A DNA stretch of 64,000 nucleotides from an uncultured Parabacteroides sp. (GTDB taxonomy: Bacteria; Bacteroidota; Bacteroidia; Bacteroidales; Tannerellaceae). This document shows positions 44,307 through 52,807 of this stretch, piece by piece. A program made the translations under genes and the position numbers. The notes under the pieces were generated by a model. That model did not search any database and was not told the DNA's origin. It was given only the letters and a program-made list of their open reading frames with translations. Where the stretch lies: NCBI GenBank assembly GCA_900541965.1, contig UQLN01000003.1, positions 62,001 to 126,000 on the forward strand, read 5' to 3'. How positions within the stretch are numbered: position 1 is the stretch's first letter; each line of letters opens with the position of its first letter.

Positions 44307-45254
44307 TTATGCACTTAATTCATCACTCGATTGTATTAATCCCTTTAACCTAGAGGAATTAAAGCTATCCCAAAGTTCATTCAACTTTTTGTTAATTAAA
44401 TCCTCTTTACTACCCTCTCCAATTTTGCCTTTAACCTTTTGAAGGTATTCAACTTCGCTTAGACCTATCGAGCGCATAAATTGTATCATATTATCAGTAA
44501 ATTTTGCTTTATCTTCATCAGACGTTCTTTCATATATACTTACAACCCAACCTGATAATGTTGTTCTGTTTTTACACAATTTATCTCCAAATGTTACTTT
44601 GGCAACTTCTAAGATATTCAATCCTCTTTCCAGCCCTGCTTCATTTTTCAACGGATCTAAGTATTTTCCTTGCATAGCTGCATCCATAACCTTCGTATCT
44701 ACCTTGTTATTAAATGTAAACCAAAGAGATGCTGCATTTAAAGAATAGCCTTGTTCCATTAATTTGTGGATTTCTCTTAACAACCTGGGACAATTCTCAT
44801 TAATCACTGTTGCTCCCTTTACAATATCGCGAGTATTCCATTTGCTGGTACAGATATTGATTTCTGCCAACATTTCCATAATAGGCATATCATCATTCAA
44901 AGCATAGATTACACAGAACTCCTTTTTATATTTCTGTTTCTCTTCCAATTTTTCATTAGCTTCCAACAATTCCATATGAGCTTTGAATCTGTGGTTTCCT
45001 TCAATTAATGCAATATACTGAGCTGCATCCTCCTTAGAAAGCTCTTCACCCGTTTCAAAGTCTATTATTTTTAAGCCTTCTTCTATCGCTTTACTTCCCT
45101 CTATGATAATAGCAGGAGATAACAACCCAAACCGTTTCAAAGATTCTTTTTTCTTCTTGACGATTTTTGGGTTTAAATCTCTGTTGCCTGCTAATCGTGC
45201 GATTTTTTTACCACTGCTCAATAAAGTTGAAACATTAATGATTTCTTTTTTCAT
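44307..45254 (-). CDS. ParB/sulfiredoxin-fold protein
   Basis: 315 residues. The N-terminal 110 residues have the ParB-like fold: LAGNRDLNPKIVKKKKESLK, then YIALIEGNHRFKAHMELLEA, matching the GxHR/xNHR nucleotide-binding motif of ParB and related phosphotransferases. No ParB helix-turn-helix is obvious and no ParA gene is nearby, so a segregation role is unlikely. The remainder is helical and not recognised. Pairs with the DUF5131 gene; a -7 match (TATTTTTG on the minus strand, 45399-45406) is 145 bases upstream. Confidence 0.72.
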   Translation of the reverse strand: MKKEIINVSTLLSSGKKIARLAGNRDLNPKIVKKKKESLKRFGLLSPAIIIEGSKAIEEGLKIIDFETGEELSKEDAAQYIALIEGNHRFKAHMELLEANEKLEEKQKYKKEFCVIYALNDDMPIMEMLAEINICTSKWNTRDIVKGATVINENCPRLLREIHKLMEQGYSLNAASLWFTFNNKVDTKVMDAAMQGKYLDPLKNEAGLERGLNILEVAKVTFGDKLCKNRTTLSGWVVSIYERTSDEDKAKFTDNMIQFMRSIGLSEVEYLQKVKGKIGEGSKEDLINKKLNELWDSFNSSRLKGLIQSSDELSA

Positions 45255-45454
45255 TTTAATTTACCGCTGCCCTGCGGATTTATATTAGCATCTGGCACGC
45301 CTATTATTTTTAGATCAGCCACTTTGACTGTCTTTCTATATATAAGACGCTTGAAACGGAAAATATACTAATGAAAATCAGCACTTTACAGGGTAGTACA
45401 AAAATAGCAGAGTTTTACAACCCTGCTACAAATCAAATAATTATGTTATGACAT

Positions 45455-46321
45455 TTAGTAATAGTTATTCATACTGGAAAATACAGGCGGTTTCTTTGGA
45501 TTCATTAATCCCTTTACAGTATTGTATTCATTAGTAAAAGGATTTAATAGGTTCTCATTCCTGCTTACCTTGGTAAAGTATAATAAATAAGAAAGTAGTT
45601 CCTTTTCTTTATTGGATATATTGGCACTTACTGCCCTTCTTTCTTTTATATGGTCTGTACTGTCAAAAAAGTATCTAAGCATCTTACAAAACAGATAAGC
45701 CATAGCAGTATCACTATATTCGTCAGGTTCGTTCAAACAAATACTACCTTTGAAAATATTGGCATCTTTTATATCTGTATACATTGCCTCACATGCCATT
45801 CCTATTATCCCTATGGTTTCATTGTCTGTTATGTGTATTTTTTTCTTACCAACTTTTAAAGTTAGCTCAACAGGCTCATTAAAAGAAATCTCTTTTAGTG
45901 TGTATACTGAATGTTGAGGTTTCCTGTAGCTATAATTTATCCCCTTTTTTATTAATTCTACAAACTTCTCAATAATACTTCCTACTCCTTCTTTTGTCTT
46001 TATATTGTCAAAACAAGTACCTACACAGTAATCATATACAAATAATAGTAAATACCAGAACCTTTCAGAATCTAGCCCTAAATCGCTTAAACAGCCTTGT
46101 ATGTCTTTATTCTCTATATAATCTTTGAACCTGTTTTGTAATGGTATTTTCTTATTATTGTACCTGTCAATAAAACGAATCGCATTAGTACCACATATAT
46201 AATATTCTCCAGTCTCTGGATTACAGTCTATATCTGGACAAAACTCTAAACCTAAATGTATAATGCCAGATTCTCTAAGTAGGTTTTCATTATTAGGAAT
46301 TTCTTCTATTGGTGTAACCAT
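45455..46321 (-). CDS. Hypothetical protein
   Basis: 288 residues, cytosolic by composition, not recognised. It includes CGTNAIRFIDRYNNKKIPLQ near residue 45, an aromatic-rich stretch (RFWYLLLFVYDYCVGTCFDN, about 90-110) and a lysine-rich short beta region (LTLKVGKKKIHITDNETIGI). It has its own promoter and is separate from the exported-protein operon upstream. Confidence 0.7.
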   Translation of the reverse strand: MVTPIEEIPNNENLLRESGIIHLGLEFCPDIDCNPETGEYYICGTNAIRFIDRYNNKKIPLQNRFKDYIENKDIQGCLSDLGLDSERFWYLLLFVYDYCVGTCFDNIKTKEGVGSIIEKFVELIKKGINYSYRKPQHSVYTLKEISFNEPVELTLKVGKKKIHITDNETIGIIGMACEAMYTDIKDANIFKGSICLNEPDEYSDTAMAYLFCKMLRYFFDSTDHIKERRAVSANISNKEKELLSYLLYFTKVSRNENLLNPFTNEYNTVKGLMNPKKPPVFSSMNNYY

Positions 46322-46334
46322 ATCTATTTTGATT

Positions 46335-46499
46335 TTAGTCTAGGCAAATATACCATTTAAAAGATTGATACAAATGAAAACCTATTATCCCTTTCTTTTT
46401 TCCATATCCTCCATATAAATTTTTCTGTTTATCAGGCTGATTCTTACAACCAAATAGAAATAAACCAAATAAGAGTAATATAATGATATTATTTATCAT
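46335..46499 (-). CDS. Small lipoprotein
   Basis: 54 residues: MINNIIILLLFGLFLFGC is a lipoprotein signal with the lipobox LFGC, then KNQPDKQKNLYGGYGKKKG and a short tail. The ATG lies 11 bases inside the end of the upstream gene, so translation is coupled. The tail after GKKKG may be a frame-lost end of a longer protein. Confidence 0.55.
   Translation of the reverse strand: MINNIIILLLFGLFLFGCKNQPDKQKNLYGGYGKKKGIIGFHLYQSFKWYICLD
46345..46374 (-). promoter_or_regulatory. Promoter of the 45455 gene
   Basis: Minus strand TTTG (46371-46374), 18 bases, TATATTTG (46345-46352). Fits the Bacteroidota consensus; overlaps the end of the small lipoprotein gene. Confidence 0.6.
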
Positions 46500-47712
46500 G
46501 TTGATTAACAGGTATTTTATCGTCTTTTACTAATTTATACTTATATCCATCTTTAATATATACCTTATGCTCTTTACTATCTGTGTATTGATTATGAATA
46601 TCAACCCTTACCAATTCGAATTTATAACAAATTTCAGGCTCTTTCCATTCTATTTTTTCTTGTCTGACTTGTTTGTAAGTATGTATAGCATATTCATAAG
46701 CACTAAAATTCAAATGAAGTTTGATTGTTTTTTCTTTAGGATTAAATTCAGTGTGTCCATTTTCCATATCATTAAATGGCTCTTCATTAATTAGATAAGC
46801 ACCACCATCTTTCTTCATTTTATAAACATCATACATACTTGAACCTCTTGATCCACATTGCCATTTAGTTATTAGTAGTTCATCTTCTCCATCAAAGTCA
46901 ACATCTTGAAAGAAAAAGGGAACACTATTATCTGCTAAATATTTATTTGGATCTTTTTGTCTATAATCAAGTGATATGGAATCTCCATCTTTTAATGGCA
47001 TATATCGATATAATCCATCATCATGAAAAATATCATTATAAAGATAAAATTCATCTTTGTCATTTTGAAAATGTAAAATAGCTAATCCATAATCAGTATA
47101 CCCCTTTTCATATATAAGTGGAAACCATATAACCTGCACTTTATATCCATTTACCTTTTGTTTGTAATTAATGAAAACACGTGGGTAATTTATACCTTCA
47201 TAAACTTTATTATAAAGAGATAGATCCTTACATATGATATCTTTATTTGTATTGACTGTTGACAATATCAATATACTATCTTTTACCCCGCGAGAATATA
47301 ATTTCATTTCATTTTTAAAAAGGATACCATCTATACTAATTGAAATATTATCATAAGTTGTATTAATTTCTAAAGGATTTAATGAATAGAAAAACGATTG
47401 ATTATCTGGTAACTTCATTATTTTTGTTTGAGTTCCATTAGCTAAAAGATGTTGCTTTAATTCTTTAACTTGGAATTTAGTTTTTTCTAAATCAATATAA
47501 GAAAGGCTATCCATATACTTGATTGTAATCAAATCTATTTCATTGATCTCACCTCTTACAATCAATGTGTCAATTTTATCTTTCTCATATTTTCCCAATA
47601 ATGAATCTAATGTTCCTGCTTTTGAAATGTTTACAGTAACAGATGTTTGTAAAGATATATTGTCTGTACAAGCAAATAAAAATAAGCCAAGTAAAAGTAT
47701 ATAGTATTTCAT
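46489..47712 (-). CDS. Lipoprotein, unknown function
   Basis: 407 residues. Signal with lipobox MKYYILLLGLFLFAC, then TDNISLQ. The C-terminal half holds FFFQDVDFDGEDELLITKWQ, a calcium-binding-like D-x-D-x-D-G-x-x-E motif found in FG-GAP/VCBS-like repeats, followed by a region rich in tyrosine and charged residues. No family recognised beyond that. The start overlaps the stop of the preceding gene (ATGA). Confidence 0.7.
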   Translation of the reverse strand: MKYYILLLGLFLFACTDNISLQTSVTVNISKAGTLDSLLGKYEKDKIDTLIVRGEINEIDLITIKYMDSLSYIDLEKTKFQVKELKQHLLANGTQTKIMKLPDNQSFFYSLNPLEINTTYDNISISIDGILFKNEMKLYSRGVKDSILILSTVNTNKDIICKDLSLYNKVYEGINYPRVFINYKQKVNGYKVQVIWFPLIYEKGYTDYGLAILHFQNDKDEFYLYNDIFHDDGLYRYMPLKDGDSISLDYRQKDPNKYLADNSVPFFFQDVDFDGEDELLITKWQCGSRGSSMYDVYKMKKDGGAYLINEEPFNDMENGHTEFNPKEKTIKLHLNFSAYEYAIHTYKQVRQEKIEWKEPEICYKFELVRVDIHNQYTDSKEHKVYIKDGYKYKLVKDDKIPVNQHDK

Positions 47713-48578
47713 TCTTCCTTATATCCTTTATATTCCAAATATTCTTGCAAGATTTTTTCTATATAAGGATTCTTTCGTAATATCTGATTACATGAATCCA
47801 TACGAATTGTATCGTTATTGGCTGAATAAAGCCTTGCCAACTCCATCAACTCAAATCCGTAATTCTCGCTTGCCTTCCCTTCTGTCTCTTCTTGCTCAAG
47901 CCGTTCACAAACTTGTCTCTGTAATTCAATTGCTCTTTCATAATTACCTAATCCCCCTGAGTAGCAATCCACCAACACTTTTGCAAGTGGAATATAGTCT
48001 GGATGAGAATACCCTCCAAACAGTTCCAATCCTATTACATGTATTAAAGAAAACTCATACAACTCTATCATCTTTTCTGCAAACATTCTGTCATTTAATG
48101 GACGATAATACTTTTGATACAAAGACAATATCATATAATGCAAATTCTGTTCATTTTGCCATGTATTAGATGGATGTGTATAAATATTTGTTTTCTCTTT
48201 ATCAAACAAATCCAATAACTGATTAGGCTCATTTTGCTTTACATAAGCTATACATTGCTTGATAATCGAATCTACATAAAAGATATTTTGCGGCTGATAG
48301 TTTTCATCAAATTCTTCCATATCTTCCAATGCTTTAGAACTCAATTCCGCATTTTTATTGCTGCTTTTAGCATAAGCCGTATCAACTTCCAGATAAGGAG
48401 AGAGCACCATTATTAAAGAATCTTGTTCTCCTTTCGTCAGTGAACCATTTGGAATTTCAATACTTTCTTCCAATTTCCCTTTTGGTGTTATATTGGAATC
48501 TATTTTTTCTTCTTGTTTAATAGATTGCCCATTACAAGCCACCAAATAAAATCCTAATAAAATCGTTAAATACTTCAT
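47709..48578 (-). CDS. TPR-like lipoprotein
   Basis: 289 residues from the ATG at 48578 (MKYLTILLGFYLVAC, lipobox LVAC). After a low-complexity stretch, the protein is helical and resembles tetratricopeptide repeats: YIPLAKVLVDCYSGGLGNYE and ASENYGFELMELARLYSAND-like segments (observed LMELARLYSANNDT). Likely binds other envelope proteins. Its TGA stop overlaps the next start, which also shows that TGA is read as stop in this element. Confidence 0.68.
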   Translation of the reverse strand: MKYLTILLGFYLVACNGQSIKQEEKIDSNITPKGKLEESIEIPNGSLTKGEQDSLIMVLSPYLEVDTAYAKSSNKNAELSSKALEDMEEFDENYQPQNIFYVDSIIKQCIAYVKQNEPNQLLDLFDKEKTNIYTHPSNTWQNEQNLHYMILSLYQKYYRPLNDRMFAEKMIELYEFSLIHVIGLELFGGYSHPDYIPLAKVLVDCYSGGLGNYERAIELQRQVCERLEQEETEGKASENYGFELMELARLYSANNDTIRMDSCNQILRKNPYIEKILQEYLEYKGYKEE

Positions 48579-48646
48579 AATCTTATCCTCCCTACTAATT
48601 TCCATACTTCAAGTAATCCTAATCTCTTTAACTTCATTCATTCAAC

Positions 48647-48686
48647 TTTTTTCAGATAGGGTCTATAAAACCCTTATCTTCAAAAA
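48647..48686 (-). terminator. Terminator after the 48714 gene
   Basis: AGATAGGGT pairs with ACCCTTATCT (one bulge) flanked by T-run and A-run. It splits the exported-protein cluster into two transcription units. Confidence 0.65.
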
Positions 48687-48713
48687 AGTAGTATCTCTAA
48701 AATACCGTTTATA

Positions 48714-49328
48714 TTACTCATTTTTCTCCTCTAATTTATCCTCATTGTCTTCAATAGGTGTAAATCCTTTGACAACAATACGTTTACCTTCTTCCTTTTC
48801 TTTTATCTTTAAGTGGAATTGTTCCAGAGATGTTGTTCTTGCCTCAAAAAAGGAATCAAGATAAGCCACAAAAAGATCTTTTAAATCAATAATCTCTTGA
48901 CTAAATACAGTTGATAAGCAGGCATGAATGTCAAGTGTTTTTTTCTCTTTATCCAGTATATAAACAAGGGTCGGAAAATAATGAATCGCATTATATTCAT
49001 TAACTGTTTCTTTTAATTTTAATACATCTTCTTCTGTAGACGAATCCAAATCAAGATAGCCTAAATGAGAAATGATAGCAAATAAAGAAGTATGATAAGG
49101 TAAAATACTAAATTGTTTATTTTGATACGTGAATATGGTTCTATCATCTTCCTCTATGGGTTGACAATTCAGATCTTTTAGTATGTTCAATACTAATTCT
49201 TTACTGGTATCCCCTCGATATTGTCCCTTTTCTTTTCGCTTTCCATATATTCCGACTGCCACTTCAGCCAACTTAGCAATCAACCTGACAATCATTAATA
49301 TGATAGCAACATATACTGCAACAATCAT
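48714..49328 (-). CDS. Membrane-anchored hypothetical protein
   Basis: 204 residues. One N-terminal membrane helix (IVAVYVAIILMIVRLIAKLA) is followed by a cytosolic or periplasmic alpha/beta domain with an ATPase-like or YbjN-like look (ELVLNILKDLNCQPIEEDDR ... FSILPYHTSLFAIISHLGYL). I cannot assign a family with confidence. It starts 11 bases after the PBP-like gene ends. Confidence 0.65.
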   Translation of the reverse strand: MIVAVYVAIILMIVRLIAKLAEVAVGIYGKRKEKGQYRGDTSKELVLNILKDLNCQPIEEDDRTIFTYQNKQFSILPYHTSLFAIISHLGYLDLDSSTEEDVLKLKETVNEYNAIHYFPTLVYILDKEKKTLDIHACLSTVFSQEIIDLKDLFVAYLDSFFEARTTSLEQFHLKIKEKEEGKRIVVKGFTPIEDNEDKLEEKNE

Positions 49329-49339
49329 AATCCTATTCT

Positions 49340-50161
49340 TTATTTAATTGATTCAATAATCCCTTTAATCACATTCCCTGCCATCATTCCTCCAGACGGA
49401 TAACCCTTTTTTGGATTAGAGATAATAACCAAACAAGTGTATATGGAATCATTCACTTTGAAATAGCCACAGAATGACACTTCATGTGTTCCATCCTCTT
49501 TAATAACTGAGCCTGTTTTCCCTGCAATCTTTATGTCATCAGAAAACAAAGGTTTTCCCGTCCCTTCACATACAACTTTCTCTAATGTGTGTTGTATCTC
49601 TTTCATCGTCTTTACAGAACAAAGTGAAGTATCTGATATAGCAATAGCATGATAGAATTTTAATATCTCCATTGGTGAGTATACTGTTTCAACAGTTGTA
49701 TATGGGGAAAGTGATTTAATCATACCAACTTTGGAATCAAACATAACGGCTTGCTGCAATGTGATCTCACCGTATCCACCCATATCAGCATTATGATCTC
49801 TGATCTCTTTCCCGTTATGCATATATATGCCATTGGCAACATCTACCGTATCAGTCAATGAGACATTACCATTATCCAAAGCTGAAATCAGAGATACAGG
49901 TACAGCAAGTGTTCCCATATCTCTGGTATTGTTGTATTGTTGAGGTTCTTCTTTAGATGGTTCCCCATTTAAAAGAGAGATACTACTTCCTGCTATTATT
50001 TCTCCTGTTGAATCCATTAACGATACTAAACCAGAATCAGCATCTACTTTTTGTAATGTGATGAGAAGTGAAGTCTCAACAACAAAAGGTAAGTTATTTT
50101 TTGCAGAAGAAAATGTTGAAAACAACATTAGTAGTAGTAGTATATGTGTATTTGTATTCAT
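49340..50161 (-). CDS. PBP transpeptidase-like protein lacking the catalytic serine
   Basis: 273 residues from the ATG at 50161; signal peptide NTNTHILLLLMLFSTFSSAK. The rest aligns by motif order with the transpeptidase domain of FtsI/PBP3 of Bacteroidales: VSLMDSTGEIIA, LDNGNVSLTDTVDVANGIY, RDHNADMGGYGEITLQQAV, YSPMEILKFYHAIA, then KIAGKTGSV. But the active-site SxxK (normally GSTFKP) is MGTLAVPV here, and the second motif SxN (normally SSNVGM) is DSKVGM; only KTG remains. About 60 residues between SxN and the helix YSPMEI are also missing, as is the N-terminal dimerisation domain. It cannot work as a normal transpeptidase, yet the frame is intact. Confidence 0.75.
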   Translation of the reverse strand: MNTNTHILLLLMLFSTFSSAKNNLPFVVETSLLITLQKVDADSGLVSLMDSTGEIIAGSSISLLNGEPSKEEPQQYNNTRDMGTLAVPVSLISALDNGNVSLTDTVDVANGIYMHNGKEIRDHNADMGGYGEITLQQAVMFDSKVGMIKSLSPYTTVETVYSPMEILKFYHAIAISDTSLCSVKTMKEIQHTLEKVVCEGTGKPLFSDDIKIAGKTGSVIKEDGTHEVSFCGYFKVNDSIYTCLVIISNPKKGYPSGGMMAGNVIKGIIESIK

Positions 50162-50165
50162 TGCA

Positions 50166-50690
50166 TTAAAATATGATAAATTCATTATTTACAACAAGAA
50201 CATAATTTGCATATTCAGACATTTCTAATAGAGATTGCTTAACTTCTTCTTGCCCGTTAGATTCAGCCATTTTTATCAATACGGATATTTTAGGCAGTAA
50301 AGTTTCTTTTACGCTGATCCAATTATTGTCATATTTTAAACCTATAACATAGTTTACAACTTGACCATCACTGTAAGTTTTCTGATTTATTTTAGCTTTC
50401 ACTTCTTTGTCTTGTGAAATATTCATACCAGTGACTGTTATTAATTCTTCATTAAAAATTATAGGTTGAGCCGCCTTTCTTGCAGATTCAGCTCTCCTTT
50501 CATATTCCATTTGTTGTTTGGCTTCTAGCTCTTTGCGTCTAATCATTTCCTCAAATTCTTGATTACTCCGTTCAATATTATAAGAATTATGATTTTGCAA
50601 TGGAATGGGATCATAATCTAAAAATTGTCCATATGAATATTGAGTTACAATAAAAACAAGACTCAATATCAAATAAAATTTCGATTTCAT
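50166..50690 (-). CDS. Exported hypothetical protein
   Basis: 174 residues. Signal peptide KSKFYLILSLVFIVTQYSYG followed by QFLDYDP. The middle (about 45-75) is a charged, likely coiled helix (FEEMIRRKELEAKQQMEYER) and the C-terminal part is beta-rich. Family not recognised. In the same operon as the PBP-like gene, nearly overlapping. Confidence 0.65.
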   Translation of the reverse strand: MKSKFYLILSLVFIVTQYSYGQFLDYDPIPLQNHNSYNIERSNQEFEEMIRRKELEAKQQMEYERRAESARKAAQPIIFNEELITVTGMNISQDKEVKAKINQKTYSDGQVVNYVIGLKYDNNWISVKETLLPKISVLIKMAESNGQEEVKQSLLEMSEYANYVLVVNNEFIIF

Positions 50691-50717
50691 ACATTTTAAA
50701 TTTAATATATTACATAT

Positions 50718-51077
50718 TTACCAATACTCTCTTTTTCTGTTTGTAGCTGTGATAAGTAAATTATCAACTCTTAAATACATAGTATTATCTTTATTTATGA
50801 CTGTAAAAGTTGCAGACTTACCTTCAACTGTCCCGGACATTACAGATCTTTCTTTTGAAGTTTCAATTGTATTATCTATTTTAAATACTATTTCAAGGTC
50901 AATACTTGGTATTTGAATAGATATTTCCATTGCAGGTCTATCCATCTTTATATAAGCATTTTCAGCAATAAGTTCTGTTTTCTCATTTTGAGTTACATAC
51001 ACATATGGTATTTTAGCTACTTGGGCTTTTAATGTCAAAGACAAAAATAGAATCATAAAAATTAGAAATGTTCTCAT
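50718..51077 (-). CDS. Exported hypothetical protein
   Basis: 119 residues. Signal peptide RTFLIFMILFLSLTLKAQ, then a short all-beta domain (PYVYVTQNEKTELIAENAYI, LRVDNLLITATNRKREYW). No family recognised. Spaced 27 bases from the preceding gene of the operon. Confidence 0.6.
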   Translation of the reverse strand: MRTFLIFMILFLSLTLKAQVAKIPYVYVTQNEKTELIAENAYIKMDRPAMEISIQIPSIDLEIVFKIDNTIETSKERSVMSGTVEGKSATFTVINKDNTMYLRVDNLLITATNRKREYW

Positions 51078-51086
51078 ATTCTCTTT

Positions 51087-51299
51087 TTAATTTGGTTTAA
51101 CCGAATAATTATCAAACATATCCCATTCACTGTGGTTTGTTGTTGCGCAAGAGTATACTCCACAAATTAAACCACAAATTATCAATACTATCCATAAAAA
51201 GATTTTTACTTCTTCTTTTTTTATATATTTCTCAAATCCAAATAAGAGAACGCTTGCAAAAAATCCGATCAAATAAATTATAATCATAATAATATTCAC
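51087..51299 (-). CDS. Small membrane protein
   Basis: 70 residues with two predicted membrane helices (IIMIIIYLIGFFASVLLFGF and IFLWIVLIICGLICGVYSCA) and a short polar tail. Closely spaced in the operon. Confidence 0.6.
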   Translation of the reverse strand: MNIIMIIIYLIGFFASVLLFGFEKYIKKEEVKIFLWIVLIICGLICGVYSCATTNHSEWDMFDNYSVKPN

Positions 51300-51302
51300 T
51301 TT

Positions 51303-51713
51303 TTAATCAATAGGTTTCATAATTGAAAATAAATAATTAAAATAACTCAACGCCAATCGTTTCTTATCCCCTTTTATTTTCCCAAATATATTTCTTTTCA
51401 CAGGTTTATTTTCTGTTATTAATTCTGAAACATACACATCATAACTCCCATCTACGTTACGTTTGATTTTTCCATCATTGAATGCCTTTAAATATTTAGA
51501 AACGTAATCTCTAACTTCAATCAGGTCTTTTCCCTCAATGCCCTGTTTAACAAAAAAAAGGTTCATGTCATGATCCATTACGGCACATTCTAATTGTGTG
51601 TAGGTATATTTTCGAGGACCCCAATAAATGAAATTCTGTGTTTGTGCATAAATAGAGATACATGAAAACATAAAAAGAGAAAGAACTAAGCATTTACACA
51701 AAGAAATATTCAT
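51303..51713 (-). CDS. Exported hypothetical protein
   Basis: 136 residues. Signal peptide ending in CISIYAQ, then a small mixed domain (YWGPRKYTYTQLECAVMDHD ... YDVYVSELITENKPVKRNIF). First gene of the exported-protein operon; the four genes after it follow within 30 bases of one another or overlap. Confidence 0.6.
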   Translation of the reverse strand: MNISLCKCLVLSLFMFSCISIYAQTQNFIYWGPRKYTYTQLECAVMDHDMNLFFVKQGIEGKDLIEVRDYVSKYLKAFNDGKIKRNVDGSYDVYVSELITENKPVKRNIFGKIKGDKKRLALSYFNYLFSIMKPID

Positions 51714-52089
51714 AAGCTACTTTTTTATCTTCTTCCTGTTCCCCTCTGGAAAGATTAATAAATAAAAAAGGTGTGGGAACTGTATTTGCTTTATCCTATT
51801 ATCAGGCTCTCGCATAGCCTCTGGAATAGATAAAGCAACAGCATCCCACACCAGTTTTGTATATAGTTTATCCTCACAGATAAGCATATAACAAATGATG
51901 CGGGTGCTATTGCTATCATCTTCATTCCAGTTTCAAATTTGCGAGATTTGATAATAGAAGATAATTTCAATAACACCTTTTGTTTAACGTATGTCCTCCC
52001 AATCCTCCTATCTCTTTAGGTGTATGGGATTGCGACAAAAGTACAAAAAGTGTTTTGTATTTCAATGCTTGAATTTGGATATTAACCAT
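51714..52089 (-). other. Region of broken coding sequence upstream of the exported-protein operon
   Basis: Minus-strand frames here look protein-like but are broken. MVNIQIQALKYKTLF...TPKEIGGLGG starts at 52088 and stops after 40 codons; another frame gives a 56-residue stretch at 51717-51887 (MLICEDKLYTKLVWDAVALS ...). They may be two pieces of one decayed gene. No product is assigned. Confidence 0.3.
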
Positions 52090-52677
52090 TTAAAATGATA
52101 ATCCCTCATAGGTCTGTAATATTTCCTCCTGCCTTAAACCTAAATACCGTTTGGTTATTGATACGCTGGAATGATTAAACAACTCCATCAACTTGACCAG
52201 TGCCAATTCCGCATTTTCTGAATTTTGGTTATAAACCTGCCTGCCAAATGTCTTGCGTAAACTGTGACAACTGAAATTCTGAACCGTCAATTTGTATTTA
52301 ACTTTAATTTCTTTCAAGATTACATTTATCCTCTGTATCGTGAATGTTGTTCCTTTCTGGCTTACCAGTATTGGCGCATTTACAGTTATTGGCTGTATAT
52401 GGTTGTAGCATTCTGCTATATGCCTTTTAAGTTGGGGATTTATTCTAATTGTCCTGTTTTTCTTTGTTTTCTTTTCCTGCAAAGTAAATTCATCCACATT
52501 TAAAATATCCTTCCAGCGTAATGACAGTATATCAGATATACGTAATCCCCAAAAGCAACCAATTGCTATGAGCAAGGACATCTTGTAATTTCCATCCTTC
52601 ATTAGCCACCTTACCAGATTGGTCATTTCATCCCACCTTAAATAATCTGCTGTTGTTGTACTATACTTCAAACTCAT
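52090..52677 (-). CDS. Short tyrosine recombinase
   Basis: 195 residues from the ATG at 52677 (MSLKYSTTTADYLRWDEM). It covers only the catalytic domain: Arg I in FWGLRISDILSLRW, the HxxR box in FSCHSLRKTFG, the second His position in LFNHSSVSITK, and the nucleophile Tyr in KRYLGLRQ. The N-terminal arm- and core-binding domain of full integrases is missing. Such short integrases are common in Bacteroidales mobile elements, where they may act in resolution or local inversion rather than in integration. In this element a large serine recombinase sits at the end and is the more likely integrase. Confidence 0.85.
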   Translation of the reverse strand: MSLKYSTTTADYLRWDEMTNLVRWLMKDGNYKMSLLIAIGCFWGLRISDILSLRWKDILNVDEFTLQEKKTKKNRTIRINPQLKRHIAECYNHIQPITVNAPILVSQKGTTFTIQRINVILKEIKVKYKLTVQNFSCHSLRKTFGRQVYNQNSENAELALVKLMELFNHSSVSITKRYLGLRQEEILQTYEGLSF

Positions 52678-52762
52678 AATATTCAGTTTTAATCCGTTAT
52701 CAATAAAAGTGATTGTTATTTTCTGCATTCATTTCCCTGTAAAACGTAAAGTGCTGAAAAAC

Positions 52763-52803
52763 AAAAGAACATCCACTTTTAGCATTAGTGAATGTTCTTT
52801 TTA
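52763..52803 (-). terminator. Terminator after the small membrane protein gene
   Basis: AAAAGAACAT / ATGTTCTTTT stem followed by A/T-runs, just downstream of the stop at 52808 on the minus strand. Confidence 0.7.
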
Positions 52804-52807
52804 AAAC

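Noticed and set aside
51791..51976. 61-residue minus-strand frame
   Set aside because: Composition is not protein-like, and another frame over the same bases looks better. The region is described as broken coding sequence instead.
52090..52677. Tyrosine recombinase as the integrase of the element
   Set aside because: It lacks the core-binding domain and lies in the interior. The serine recombinase at the right junction fits the lack of a long att repeat much better.
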